Assembly (NCBI GenBank): GCA_016704145.1
Contig: JADJAS010000007.1
Location: forward strand, 1,991,659 to 2,055,658
DNA: 64,000 bases
Source of the DNA: Rhodocyclaceae bacterium
GTDB taxonomy: Bacteria > Pseudomonadota > Gammaproteobacteria > Burkholderiales > Rhodocyclaceae
Reading direction: 5' to 3'
Shown: positions 1-8,274 of the stretch, piece by piece
Numbering within the stretch: position 1 is the first letter of the stretch
How the letters are laid out: every line of letters begins with the position of its first letter
Made by a program: the position numbers and the translations under genes
The notes under the pieces: model-generated
What the model saw: only the letters and a program-made list of their open reading frames with translations
Databases searched by the model: none
Told to the model about the DNA's origin: nothing

Positions 1-518
1 TTGCTGCCCCAGACGAGCAGGCACTTCGGCTGGTTGTCGTAATCGACCAGCGGAATCTCCATGCCGAGCGCCTTGCACACCGCGATGCGCGGCAGGTAAC
101 ACATGTGGCCGGGCGTCAGCACGTTCGGTGTGCCGAACAGGTTCGCGACCCGATAGAGGAAGCGGTGGAAGTCGCGCCCGGTGCCATGGCCGAACACCAC
201 CGACTCGGCGCCGGACTCGGCCTTGATGCGGTTCAGCCGCTCCGCGACGATGCCGAGCGCTTCGTCCCACGACAGTCGGCGCCACTTGCCTTCGCCGCGT
301 GCGCCGACCCGCTGCATCGGATGCAGCAGGCGATCGGGATGATTCTGCAGATCGATCGCGGCATGGGCTTTCTTGCAGGTGTAGCCCTTGCTGATTGGAT
401 GCTCCCAGTCGGCGTGTATCTTCACCGGCCGGCCCTTTTCGACGGCGACATATACGCCGCAGCCGCCATGGCCGCAGGCGCGGCAGATGGTCCTGATGCG
501 TTCCTGTGGGTTGCTCAT
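1..518 (-). CDS. Molybdopterin-dependent oxidoreductase, N-terminal part (runs off window)
   Basis: Reading leftward from an ATG at 518, 172 codons are open to the window edge. The N-terminus has a DMSO-reductase-family [4Fe-4S] motif (CRACGHGGC, then a fourth Cys in GYTCKKA), followed by a typical Mco-family stretch (HPDRLLHPMQRVG, WRRLSWDEALGIVAERL). A Cys in GHMCYLPR lies where the metal ligand of Cys-type formate dehydrogenase or acetylene hydratase-like members is expected. The protein probably carries bis-MGD and transfers electrons through the FeS cluster. No Tat signal precedes the FeS motif, so it is probably cytoplasmic. The substrate cannot be named from this fragment. Family is secure; function is open. 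Confidence 0.85.
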   Translation of the reverse strand, partial: MSNPQERIRTICRACGHGGCGVYVAVEKGRPVKIHADWEHPISKGYTCKKAHAAIDLQNHPDRLLHPMQRVGARGEGKWRRLSWDEALGIVAERLNRIKAESGAESVVFGHGTGRDFHRFLYRVANLFGTPNVLTPGHMCYLPRIAVCKALGMEIPLVDYDNQPKCLLVWGS

Positions 519-733
519 GTCGTTATCTTCCGCGGTTGGCTAGCTCCGCGCCACTGTAACGTCGACCCCGGCCATCGGGTTTGAACGGGCGTGAAGTGCC
601 GCTGGCCGGAGCGCGCAAGGTGCGCATCGGGGTCAAGTAAAACTAGAGGGGAAATTGGCCGCATTCTTGGGTATATCGGCCCGCCGCCACGGGAGCAGGA
701 TGAGCGCTGAAACCCGCTCAGGAGATACAAGCC

Positions 734-952
734 GTGATCATCCAGTCCGTCGAACTCGTGGCCCTGCCGAACGCGCCGGCCTACCAGAACAAGATCTACC
801 GGGCCCATCTGGACACCGGCGAGGATATCGATCTTTTCCAGCAACACTGGGACGTGCAACTGCCGCCGGAATCGCTGGTCGGGCTGACGCCCGAGCAGGC
901 CCGCAAGAAGCGCACCGAGAAAATGCTGTCGGTGGCCGAGGGCCACCACTGA
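734..952 (+). CDS. Small hypothetical protein, 72 aa
   Basis: The gene starts at GTG, preceded 10 bp upstream by a good Shine-Dalgarno (AGGAG at 719-723). The product is soluble and acidic to neutral, with no signal peptide or membrane segment. It begins IIQSVELVALP and contains a C-terminal LTPEQARKKR helix-like segment. I do not recognise a family. The strong ribosome site and normal codon use support a real gene. It stands alone, convergent with the Pro/Gly-rich gene to its right, and no neighbour suggests a role. Confidence 0.6.
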   Translation: MIIQSVELVALPNAPAYQNKIYRAHLDTGEDIDLFQQHWDVQLPPESLVGLTPEQARKKRTEKMLSVAEGHH

Positions 953-972
953 TTCGGCAGGCAGCGGAGGGC

Positions 973-1377
973 TTAGCCCTGCTGCGGCTTGTTGGGGCGG
1001 GGCCGGCGCTTGCCGCCGCCGCCCGGGCCTTTTTCGCCCTTGGGTGGATGTTTCTTCTGCAGGAAATGCCGGCCACCGCCACCGCCCGAAGGAACGCCGA
1101 CCGGGCCGGCCGGGCTGCCTGGGTGCACGCGGTTGCCCGGGGCGAGCTGGATCTCCAGCTCGTTGATCTCGTCCCATTGCTCGTCGCTGCGATCGCGTTC
1201 GGGCACCGACAGCAGTTCGCGCAAGCGACGGCGCGGGTCGACGCCCGGCGTCTGCGGGGCGGGGGCGGCTTGCGCCACGGGCTGGACCGGCGGCGCGGCG
1301 GGTGCCGGCGCCTCCTCGGCCGATGCTGCCGGCGGTGACGCCGGGGACTCGTTCAGGTTTTCTGGCTCCGTATTCAT
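973..1377 (-). CDS. Pro/Ala-rich N-terminus, Gly/Lys-rich C-terminus; hypothetical, 134 aa
   Basis: The first 45 residues are Pro/Ala/Glu-rich and look disordered. A short ordered core follows (RRRLRELLSVPERDRSDEQW, then a helix containing EINELEIQLAPG). The tail is basic and rich in Gly, Lys and Arg (GEKGPGGGGKRRPRP), which resembles nucleic-acid-binding tails. It lies 63 bp downstream of uup on the same strand, with a copy of the dispersed repeat between them, so it may be co-transcribed with uup. An RNA or ribosome-associated role would fit the tail and the neighbour, but this is inference only. Confidence 0.55.
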   Translation of the reverse strand: MNTEPENLNESPASPPAASAEEAPAPAAPPVQPVAQAAPAPQTPGVDPRRRLRELLSVPERDRSDEQWDEINELEIQLAPGNRVHPGSPAGPVGVPSGGGGGRHFLQKKHPPKGEKGPGGGGKRRPRPNKPQQG

Positions 1378-1400
1378 GCCGCCATTATACCAAGGCGGCG

Positions 1401-1423
1401 AAAGTCAGGCATGGCGGCACGCC
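1401..1423 (+). repeat. Dispersed short repeat, copy 1 (uup 3' flank)
   Basis: This is a 23-bp element starting AAAGTCAGGCATGGCG and ending CGCC. It lies in the 63-bp gap between uup and the small Pro/Gly-rich gene. The same core recurs through the window (8191, 9400 as a pair, 11824, 29231, 32877, 36360, 48498, 48610, 51182). It differs from the commonest form by one base in the core. Confidence 0.75.
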
Positions 1424-1440
1424 GGCCAGCCGGCGGTCGG

Positions 1441-3351
1441 TCAGCCCGTGCGCCCTTCCAGTGCTTCCCAGCGTTCCAGACAGGCGAGCAACTCATCGTC
1501 GATGGCGGTCAGGCGCGCGGCGATGCGCACCGCCTCGTCGCCCCGGCTCATGTGCAGTGCCGGGTCTTCGAGGCGGCGCGTCAGTTCGCCCTGTTCCGCC
1601 TCCAGTACGGCGATGCGTTCCGGCAGGGCTTCGAGCTCCCGCTGTTCCTTCCAGGTAAGCTTGTTGTCGTTCCTTTTCATGGCGGCGGTCGGCGACGGGG
1701 CGGCGGTCCGGGTTGGCGGCGGCTTGGCGGCGACCGTCGTCTCCTTGCGACAGCGTAGCCAGTCCTCGTAGCCGCCGGCGTATTCCTTCCAGCGGCCGTC
1801 GCCCTCGGCAGCGATGGTTTGCGTGACCACGTTGTCGAGGAAGGCGCGGTCGTGGCTGACCAGGAAGATGGTGCCGGAATAGTCCTGGAGAAGTTCCTCC
1901 AACAGCTCCAGTGTCTCGATGTCGAGGTCGTTGGTCGGCTCGTCGAGCACCAGCGCGTTGGCCGGCCGCGCGAATAGCCGCGCCAGCAGCAGGCGGTTGC
2001 GCTCGCCGCCCGACAGCGACTTGACGGGCGAACGCGCCCGCGCCGGCGCGAACAGGAAGTCGCCCAGGTAACCGATGACGTGCTTGCGCTGGCCGCCGAT
2101 CTCCACGTAGTCGGAGCCGGGCGAAATCACGTCGGCGAGCATGGCCTCGGGATCGAGCGCCGCGCGGAACTGGTCGAAATAGGCGATCTGGAGCTTCGTG
2201 CCCAGCCGCACCGAGCCGGCGTCGGGCTTCAGTTCGCCGAGGATCAGCCGCAGCAGCGTCGTCTTGCCGGCACCGTTGGGGCCGATCAGGCCGATGCGGT
2301 CGCCGCGCAGGATGCGCGCCGAGAAGTCGCGCACGATCTTGCGGTCGCCGAACGACTTGTCGACATGCGTCAATTCGGCCACCAGCTGGCCGCTTTTCTC
2401 GCCGGTGGCGAGCGAGAGGCGTGCCTCGCCCAGCCGCTCGCGCCGGGCGGCGCGTTCGCGGCGCAGCGCTTCCAGACGCAGCACGCGGCCTTCGTTGCGC
2501 GTGCGGCGCGCCTCGACGCCCTTGCGTATCCAGACTTCCTCCTGGGCGAGAAACTTGTCGAATTTCGCGTTCTGGGTCGCCTCGCCCTTGAGCATCTCGG
2601 CCTTGCGCCGCTGGTAGTCGGCGAAGGAACCCGCGAAGCTGGTCAGCCTGCCGCGATCGAGTTCGACAATGCGCGTCGCCAGCCGGTCGAGAAAGCGCCG
2701 GTCGTGGGTGATGAACAGCAGCGTGATGCCGCTGCCGAGCAACAGTTCCTCCAGCCATTCGATGGCGGCGATGTCGAGGTGGTTGGTCGGTTCGTCGAGC
2801 AGCATCGCCTGCGGCTCGGTGGCCAGCGCCCGCGCCAGCGCCAGCCGCTTCTTCTGGCCGCCCGAGAGCGTGGCGACGCGCGCGTCGGGGTCGAGGCCGA
2901 TGCGTTCGATGGCCCGCTCGGCCTGGGCAGCAGCAGACCAGGCGCCGAGCGCCTCCAGGTCGTGCTGGAGGACGTCGAGCCGCGCCAGCAGCTTGTCGTG
3001 ATCGGCGCCGGGCTCCGCGAGGCGGTGCGAAACCTCGTGCCATTCGGCCAGTAGGCGCGTCGCCGCGCCCATGCCGGCGACCACGGCCTCGAAAACAGTC
3101 AGGGCCGGATCGAGTTCGGGCTCCTGATGGACGTGGGCGAGCCGGAGCCCCGGCTGCCGCCAGACTTCGCCGTCGTCGAGATGGCCGCCGTGCTCGCCGC
3201 CAGCCAGCGCGGCGAGCAGCGAGGACTTGCCACTGCCGTTGCGGCCGATCAGCGCCACGCGCTCGCCTTCGTCGAGCTGGAAGTCGGCGTGGTCGAGCAG
3301 CGGCACATGGCCGAAGGCGAGGCAGGCTTGGGTGAGCGAGATGAGCGACAT
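1441..3351 (-). CDS. uup: ABC-F family ATPase Uup
   Basis: The 636-aa soluble protein has two ABC ATPase domains and no membrane segments. Walker A motifs are GRNGSGKS (about 36-43) and GPNGAGKT (about 357-364), with signatures LSGGQ (162-166) and LSGGERNR in the second half. LLDEPTNHLD follows the first signature. The last ~85 residues are charged and helical, matching the Uup C-terminal coiled coil, and the length matches E. coli Uup (635 aa). ABC-F proteins act on ribosomes or translation; Uup also affects transposon excision and DNA structure tolerance. The gene is divergent from the HicA-like gene, 52 bp away. Confidence 0.93.
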   Translation of the reverse strand: MSLISLTQACLAFGHVPLLDHADFQLDEGERVALIGRNGSGKSSLLAALAGGEHGGHLDDGEVWRQPGLRLAHVHQEPELDPALTVFEAVVAGMGAATRLLAEWHEVSHRLAEPGADHDKLLARLDVLQHDLEALGAWSAAAQAERAIERIGLDPDARVATLSGGQKKRLALARALATEPQAMLLDEPTNHLDIAAIEWLEELLLGSGITLLFITHDRRFLDRLATRIVELDRGRLTSFAGSFADYQRRKAEMLKGEATQNAKFDKFLAQEEVWIRKGVEARRTRNEGRVLRLEALRRERAARRERLGEARLSLATGEKSGQLVAELTHVDKSFGDRKIVRDFSARILRGDRIGLIGPNGAGKTTLLRLILGELKPDAGSVRLGTKLQIAYFDQFRAALDPEAMLADVISPGSDYVEIGGQRKHVIGYLGDFLFAPARARSPVKSLSGGERNRLLLARLFARPANALVLDEPTNDLDIETLELLEELLQDYSGTIFLVSHDRAFLDNVVTQTIAAEGDGRWKEYAGGYEDWLRCRKETTVAAKPPPTRTAAPSPTAAMKRNDNKLTWKEQRELEALPERIAVLEAEQGELTRRLEDPALHMSRGDEAVRIAARLTAIDDELLACLERWEALEGRTG

Positions 3352-3403
3352 GGCTTGCCCGGATTTGCTAGGATGGAATTTTGTTCAGACCGAGGCATTC
3401 GAC

Positions 3404-3697
3404 ATGAGCCACAAGCACGTCAATCAACTCCGCGGCATTTTCCATGACCCGATCAGCGCCAACATCCACTGGCGCGAGGTCGAGTCGCTGCTCACGCATC
3501 TCGGTGCCAGCATCGAGGCCGCGCATGGCGCGCGTTTCCACGTCAAGCTGAACCGGGCGGAGACATTTCTCCATCATCCGCACCACGGCAATGTGTGCGA
3601 TCGCAACCTGATCAAGCAGTTGCGCGAGTTTCTCGCTCACGCCGGGGTCAGCGTCTCCTCCTACGAGAGCCAGCACGCCCAGCACTCGGGAAGCTAG
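3404..3697 (+). CDS. hicA: Solitary HicA-like mRNA interferase toxin
   Basis: The 97-aa protein has the HicA double-stranded-RNA-binding-like fold signature: an N-terminal helix (IHWREVESLLTHLGA), a strand with the expected active-site His region (ARFHVKL, FLHHPHHG), and a C-terminal helix (IKQLREFLAHAGV). HicA proteins cleave mRNA and are normally paired with the antitoxin HicB. No hicB lies beside this gene; the neighbours are uup (divergent) and a PLP lyase whose stop codon overlaps it by 4 bp tail to tail. It could be a domesticated solo HicA, which is common in proteobacteria. Confidence 0.75.
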   Translation: MSHKHVNQLRGIFHDPISANIHWREVESLLTHLGASIEAAHGARFHVKLNRAETFLHHPHHGNVCDRNLIKQLREFLAHAGVSVSSYESQHAQHSGS

Positions 3698-4890
3698 GCG
3701 ACGGCCAGCGCCTGTTCGAGATCGCCGAGCAGGTCGGCGATATCCTCCAAGCCAATGGATAGCCGCACCAGGCCTTCGCTGATCAGGTGCTCGACGCGCT
3801 CCTCCGGCGTGTAGAACGCATGGGTCATGCTGGCCGGATGCTGGGCGAGGCTTTCAGCATCGCCGAGACTGACCGCCCGGGTGAACACGCGAAGCGCGTT
3901 CATGAAGCGTCGGCCGGCTTCGATGCCGTCCTTGAGTTCGAAGGCGATCATGCCGCCGGGCTGGGCCATCTGCCGCCGCGCCAGTTCCAGTTGCGGGAAG
4001 GACGCCAGCCCCGGGTAATGCACCACGGCGATCTTGCCGTGGCCGGCCAGGAATTCGGCCACCGCCCGGGCATTGGTGCAGTGGCGGTCCATGCGTAGCG
4101 ACAAGGTCTTCAGGCCGCGCAGTACCAGGAAGGCGTCCTGCGACGACAGGACGGCGCCGGTCATGTCCTTGAGTCCGTAAAAACGCACCTTGTCGAGGGT
4201 TTCCTTGTCGCCGACGATGACGCCGGCCAGCAGGTCGCCATGGCCGCCGAGATATTTCGTCGCCGAATGCAGCACGAAGTCCGCACCCAGTTCCAGCGGT
4301 CGTTGCAGGTACGGCGTGCAGTAGGTGTTGTCGACCACGGTGCGGGCGCCGTGGCGGCGGGCAATGGCCGTCACGGCGGCGATGTCCACCAGGCGCATGT
4401 TGGGGTTGGCCGGCGATTCGAAAAACACCACGCGGGTGGTCGGGCCGATGGCGGCCTCGAGATTGGCTGGGTTGGTGAGGTCGACATGCGTGACCTTGAC
4501 GCCGAACTTGGCCAGCCCGTGGTTGAGAAAGCCGAAGGTGCAGCCGTACAGGGTCTTGTCGGCGATGATTTCGTCGCCCGGCGCCAGCAGGGTCCAGAGC
4601 AGCGAGGTGGTGGCGCCCTGGCCAGAGGCGGTCGCCAGGGCCGCTTCGCCGCCTTCCAGATCGGCGACTCGCGCCTCGAGCAGGGCCGTGGTCGGATTGC
4701 CGACGCGCGAATAGACGAAACCCGCCTGCTCGCCGGCAAAGCGCGCGCTGCCATCCTCCACCGTCGGGAAGGCGTAGGTCGAGCTCAGGTAGACCGGCGG
4801 ATTGAGCGAGCCGTGGCCGGCGTAGGGGTCATAGCCATGGTGGATGGCCCGGGTGTCGAAGCCTGGGCGGCGGGTTCGGGAGGTATCCAT
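3694..4890 (-). CDS. PLP-dependent Cys/Met metabolism lyase, methionine gamma-lyase-like
   Basis: This 398-aa protein is a full-length Cys/Met-metabolism PLP enzyme. YSRVGNPT (60-67) binds the PLP phosphate of the partner subunit. D187 in VDNTY and K212 in SATKYLGG are the PLP-pairing Asp and Schiff-base Lys. Y115-G-C117 in LYGCTFG matches the Tyr/Cys pair that marks methionine gamma-lyases, which release methanethiol, ammonia and 2-oxobutyrate. Cystathionine gamma-synthase or O-acylhomoserine sulfhydrylase activity cannot be excluded. It is monocistronic, downstream of the histidine kinase on the same strand, with 64 bp between them. Confidence 0.85.
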   Translation of the reverse strand: MDTSRTRRPGFDTRAIHHGYDPYAGHGSLNPPVYLSSTYAFPTVEDGSARFAGEQAGFVYSRVGNPTTALLEARVADLEGGEAALATASGQGATTSLLWTLLAPGDEIIADKTLYGCTFGFLNHGLAKFGVKVTHVDLTNPANLEAAIGPTTRVVFFESPANPNMRLVDIAAVTAIARRHGARTVVDNTYCTPYLQRPLELGADFVLHSATKYLGGHGDLLAGVIVGDKETLDKVRFYGLKDMTGAVLSSQDAFLVLRGLKTLSLRMDRHCTNARAVAEFLAGHGKIAVVHYPGLASFPQLELARRQMAQPGGMIAFELKDGIEAGRRFMNALRVFTRAVSLGDAESLAQHPASMTHAFYTPEERVEHLISEGLVRLSIGLEDIADLLGDLEQALAVA

Positions 4891-4954
4891 GTCAACTGTC
4901 TCGGTGGTCGATGGCCGACCGGGAATCTAGCACGTCGCGGCGGTCGGGCCGCGC

Positions 4955-7408
4955 TTAGCCGCGGGCCAGCCAGATCAGCAGGGTGGTGAAGAGTTTGTCG
5001 GGATCGACCGGCTTGGCGATGAAGTCGTTCATGCCGGCGCCCATGCAGCGCTGCCTGTCCTCCTCGAAGGCATTGGCCGTCATGGCCAGGATCGGCACAT
5101 GTTGCCGCCCGGACAGCGCGCGGATCATCCGCGTCGCCTCGAGGCCGTCGACATGGGGCATCTGCATGTCCATGAGAATCACGTCGTAGGCGCCGGCCCT
5201 GGCCATGTCGACCGCTTGGCGTCCGTCCTCCGCCAGGTCGACCTTCAGGCCCGCCTCCTCGAGCAGGGACCGCGAGACTTCCTGGTTGACCGGCTCGTCC
5301 TCCACCAGCAGGATGCGGGCGTCCCGGTGGCGGTCCTTGATCTGTTGCTCGGCCGGCGAGTCGTCCACCGCGCGCGGGGCCTCGCCGGGCCGGGCGCGCT
5401 CCAGCCGCGCGGTGAACCAGAAAGTGCTACCGAGACCTGGCTGGCTGTTCACGCCGATATGCCCACGCATCAGGCCCACCAGGCGCTTGCTGATGGCGAG
5501 GCCCAGGCCGGTGCCGCCAAAGCGCCGTGTCGTCGAACTGTCGGCCTGCTCGAACGCGGAGAACAGCCGGGGCTGGTCCTCGACCGGGATGCCGATGCCG
5601 GTATCCTGAACATCGAAGCGGAGCAGGCAATGCGACGCCGTCTGCTCGACCGCCGAAACCCTGATCCTGATCGAGCCGCGCTCGGTGAACTTGATGGCGT
5701 TACCCGCCAGGTTGATGAGCACCTGGCCCAGCCTCAGCGGGTCGCCGCGCAGCGACAACCCGGCCACTTCGTCGGCGATGTCGACCGTCAGCAGCAAACC
5801 TTTTTCGGCGGCGCGACCGCCGAGCATGCTGATCACGTTCTCGGGCACGCTGCCAAGCCGGAAATCGATCTGCTCGAGTTGCAGGCGGTCGGCTTCGATC
5901 TTGGAGATGTCGAGGATGTCGTTGATCACGCCGAGCAGGTGCCTGGAGGCGTCGCGGGCTTTGCCCAGCTGGTCGCGCTGCTTGGGGTCGGTGGCGCGGC
6001 GCAGCGCGAGGTCGGTCATGCCCATGATGCCGTTCATCGGCGTGCGCAGTTCATGGCTCATGTTGGCCAGGAAGACGCTCTTGGCCCGGCTGGCCGTCTC
6101 GGCCGCATCCTTGGCCAGGACAAGATCATGGGTGCGCTTGTCGACCTGCTCCTCCAGGTACCTGCGCTGGTCGGCCAGCTGGAGCTCGGCGACCCGCTGC
6201 GCCGTCACGTCCTGCACCGTGCCGGTGCCGGCGATCGCCTGGCCGCCGGTGTCGCGGGCGATCTCGGCGCGTTCGCGCACCCAGAGCACCTTGTTCTCGA
6301 CCAGGATGCGATGCACCACGTCGTAAGGCACCCGTCCGGCGATGGCATCATTCCACGCTTGCGTAACCGCGGACAGGTCGTCGGGATGGATGTAACTGGC
6401 GAAGGATTCGAAAGTCTGCGGCGTCCCCGGGGGCACGGCGAACATGCGGTAGGTTTGGTCCGACCAGGTCAAGCGATTGGCGACGATGTCGAGATGCCAG
6501 CTGCCGATGCCGGCAACGGCCTGCGCGTGCTTCAGGTTGGCCTCGCTGCGCGCCAACTCGGCATTGGTGGCGGTTAGCGCCTCGTCCTTGCTGATCAGTT
6601 GACCATAGAGCAGCTCGGCGGGGCGTCGGACGCCGGTGACGACCAGCGCCAGGTAGGCCAGCACCACCGAGACGAAACGGAAGTAATGGCCGAGTTCGTT
6701 GGCGAAGTCGTAGAAGCCGACGTAGTGGATGAAGCAGAACTCGGTGGCGATGGCCAGCAGCACGGAGCCGCTGAGCAAGCCGAAGACCCGACGCGGAAAC
6801 TCCCGCCGCGCGCGCGCCAGCATCAGCCAGGCCAGGACCAGGATGCCGATGATGACGAACTCGCCGACGATCTTGAAACGGGTCAGTCCGACTTCCTCGA
6901 CATGGGTGGCCGGCAGCATGCCTTGAAGAATGGCGATGCTGGCCAGGACGCCGGGCACGGCGAAGGCGAACGTGGCCAGCGTGAAATTCGGTCGGCGGCG
7001 GATGAAGGCTGGCGCCAGGCAGAGCGCGACGGCCTCGATGAAGCGCGCCGCCAGCCAGAACTGGGTGGGGTGATTGGTGCTGACGTCGGGCAGGAGGTTC
7101 ATGCCCTTGAAGGTTAGGGTGTGGAAGATGTCGATGGTGGCGATGGTGGCGTAGGCGGCGCCGACGATGACCAGATAGCCATTGTGCAGGTGCTGGCGCG
7201 TCGCCCAGGTCAGCGTGAAGACCGAGATGGCCACCGAAATGGCGATCAGTTCGGCCAGGGTGTGAAACAGCAGGTAATGGACCGGCCGCGCCGCCGCCAT
7301 GAGCAGCCCGGCGGCCACGACGAACAGCCAGACACCGGCCGTCAGCACCGGCGTGTCGGCGCGCGGCGGCGAGCTTGGCCGTTCGCCGTTCATCGCCGAT
7401 GACGGCAT
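4955..7408 (-). CDS. Hybrid sensor histidine kinase, MASE3-PAS-HisKA-HATPase-REC
   Basis: The 817-aa protein begins with seven or eight hydrophobic helices (about 20-265) of the MASE3 sensor type (HYLLFHTLAELIA, IDIFHTLTFKGMNLL). A PAS domain follows (about 290-405), then a coiled linker. The HisKA domain has H452 in NMSHELRTP, and the HATPase has N, G1 and G2 boxes (NAIKF, DTGIGIP, GGTGLGL). The C-terminal receiver has phospho-acceptor D747 in LMDMQMP. It lacks an HPt domain and an adjacent regulator, so phosphotransfer must go to a distant partner. The ligand is unknown. An alternative start is ATG 7393. Confidence 0.92.
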   Translation of the reverse strand: MPSSAMNGERPSSPPRADTPVLTAGVWLFVVAAGLLMAAARPVHYLLFHTLAELIAISVAISVFTLTWATRQHLHNGYLVIVGAAYATIATIDIFHTLTFKGMNLLPDVSTNHPTQFWLAARFIEAVALCLAPAFIRRRPNFTLATFAFAVPGVLASIAILQGMLPATHVEEVGLTRFKIVGEFVIIGILVLAWLMLARARREFPRRVFGLLSGSVLLAIATEFCFIHYVGFYDFANELGHYFRFVSVVLAYLALVVTGVRRPAELLYGQLISKDEALTATNAELARSEANLKHAQAVAGIGSWHLDIVANRLTWSDQTYRMFAVPPGTPQTFESFASYIHPDDLSAVTQAWNDAIAGRVPYDVVHRILVENKVLWVRERAEIARDTGGQAIAGTGTVQDVTAQRVAELQLADQRRYLEEQVDKRTHDLVLAKDAAETASRAKSVFLANMSHELRTPMNGIMGMTDLALRRATDPKQRDQLGKARDASRHLLGVINDILDISKIEADRLQLEQIDFRLGSVPENVISMLGGRAAEKGLLLTVDIADEVAGLSLRGDPLRLGQVLINLAGNAIKFTERGSIRIRVSAVEQTASHCLLRFDVQDTGIGIPVEDQPRLFSAFEQADSSTTRRFGGTGLGLAISKRLVGLMRGHIGVNSQPGLGSTFWFTARLERARPGEAPRAVDDSPAEQQIKDRHRDARILLVEDEPVNQEVSRSLLEEAGLKVDLAEDGRQAVDMARAGAYDVILMDMQMPHVDGLEATRMIRALSGRQHVPILAMTANAFEEDRQRCMGAGMNDFIAKPVDPDKLFTTLLIWLARG

Positions 7409-7450
7409 GGCGCCGCGCCGGGCGGGGTCCGGGCAACGCCCGGTGGCATT

Positions 7451-8131
7451 TCAGCCGCCGGCCAGCAGTTGGCGGAAACGATCGCGGCTGACATGGATGA
7501 ACAGGGCTTCGCAGCTGGCGGTGACGACGCCGTTGGCGCGGATTTCGCCCTCGAGCAGGTTCTTGCGGCCTTTGACTTCCTTGACCCGCCCGACCAACTG
7601 CAACTCGGTGCACAGCGGCGTCGGGCGATGCAGGCGGACGGTGATGGTGCCGGTGACGCCCGGCTGCCCGGTGAGCTTCTGGGCGATGCCGAGAAACTGG
7701 TCAAACAGCGCGCAGACGAAACCGCCGTGCACGCAGTTGGGCGGCCCTTCGTATTGCCAGCCGAGCGTGGTGCGGCCATGCGCCGTGTCGCCCTCGATCC
7801 AGGTGTTGAACGGCGGCGAGATGGGATTGCACTTGCCGTCGACCGGGTTGAGCTCGTAGCCCAGGCGCCCCGGGGTGCCGTGACGGCCATCCTCGTGCGC
7901 CTCGAAAGCGAGCCGGCCGAGGAGGTTGGGCACTTCGGCCAGACGGTCGGTCTGCGCCCGGATACTGTCGGCGACGGCGCGCAAGGTGGCGGCGTCGCTG
8001 GTGGTGGCCACCAGCTTGGCGATCAGTTGACGTGCCGCCTCGGCGGCGTCGCGCCGGGCCGCCCAGTCGTCGTTTACGGGAGCCTTGGTGGCGGGGCAGG
8101 CGTAGGGATCGAAAGTATCGTCGTTGCTCAT
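7451..8131 (-). CDS. PaaI/hotdog-fold thioesterase family protein, 226 aa
   Basis: The C-terminal half has a PaaI-like hotdog core with GPPNCVHGGFVCALFDQFLG, the Gly-rich helix that holds the catalytic region, followed by GTITVRLHRPTPL. The N-terminal ~90 residues form a helical extension seen in larger acyl-CoA thioesterase-like proteins. The likely role is hydrolysis of an acyl-CoA thioester; the substrate is unknown. I chose ATG 8131, which begins MSNDDTFDPYAC, because the longer frame upstream runs into repeat sequence. It follows the kinase gene direction but is separated from it by 42 bp. Confidence 0.78.
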   Translation of the reverse strand: MSNDDTFDPYACPATKAPVNDDWAARRDAAEAARQLIAKLVATTSDAATLRAVADSIRAQTDRLAEVPNLLGRLAFEAHEDGRHGTPGRLGYELNPVDGKCNPISPPFNTWIEGDTAHGRTTLGWQYEGPPNCVHGGFVCALFDQFLGIAQKLTGQPGVTGTITVRLHRPTPLCTELQLVGRVKEVKGRKNLLEGEIRANGVVTASCEALFIHVSRDRFRQLLAGG

Positions 8132-8190
8132 GGGGGAAGGCGTGGCACGGACGCCGCATCGTTGGAGGCGTTCCCCGATTTTATCAAAGG

Positions 8191-8217
8191 TGGCGGGCGG
8201 CCACGGCTGACTTTGCC
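8191..8217 (-). repeat. Dispersed short repeat, copy 2
   Basis: On the minus strand this reads AAAGTCAGCCGTGGCC followed by GCCCGCC. It sits in the 143-bp gap between the aldo/keto reductase stop and the thioesterase start. It is the G (CCGTGG) variant of the repeat core. Confidence 0.7.
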
Positions 8218-8274
8218 GGCATTGGCCGGAAGAGAGGACGCGAGCCTCCTCCCGATCCTTGACGGGATTCTCGA

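Noticed and set aside
670..681. TGGGTATATCGG near 670 also found before sdhC at about 15045
   Set aside because: A 12-bp match is expected by chance many times in 64 kb and the contexts differ.
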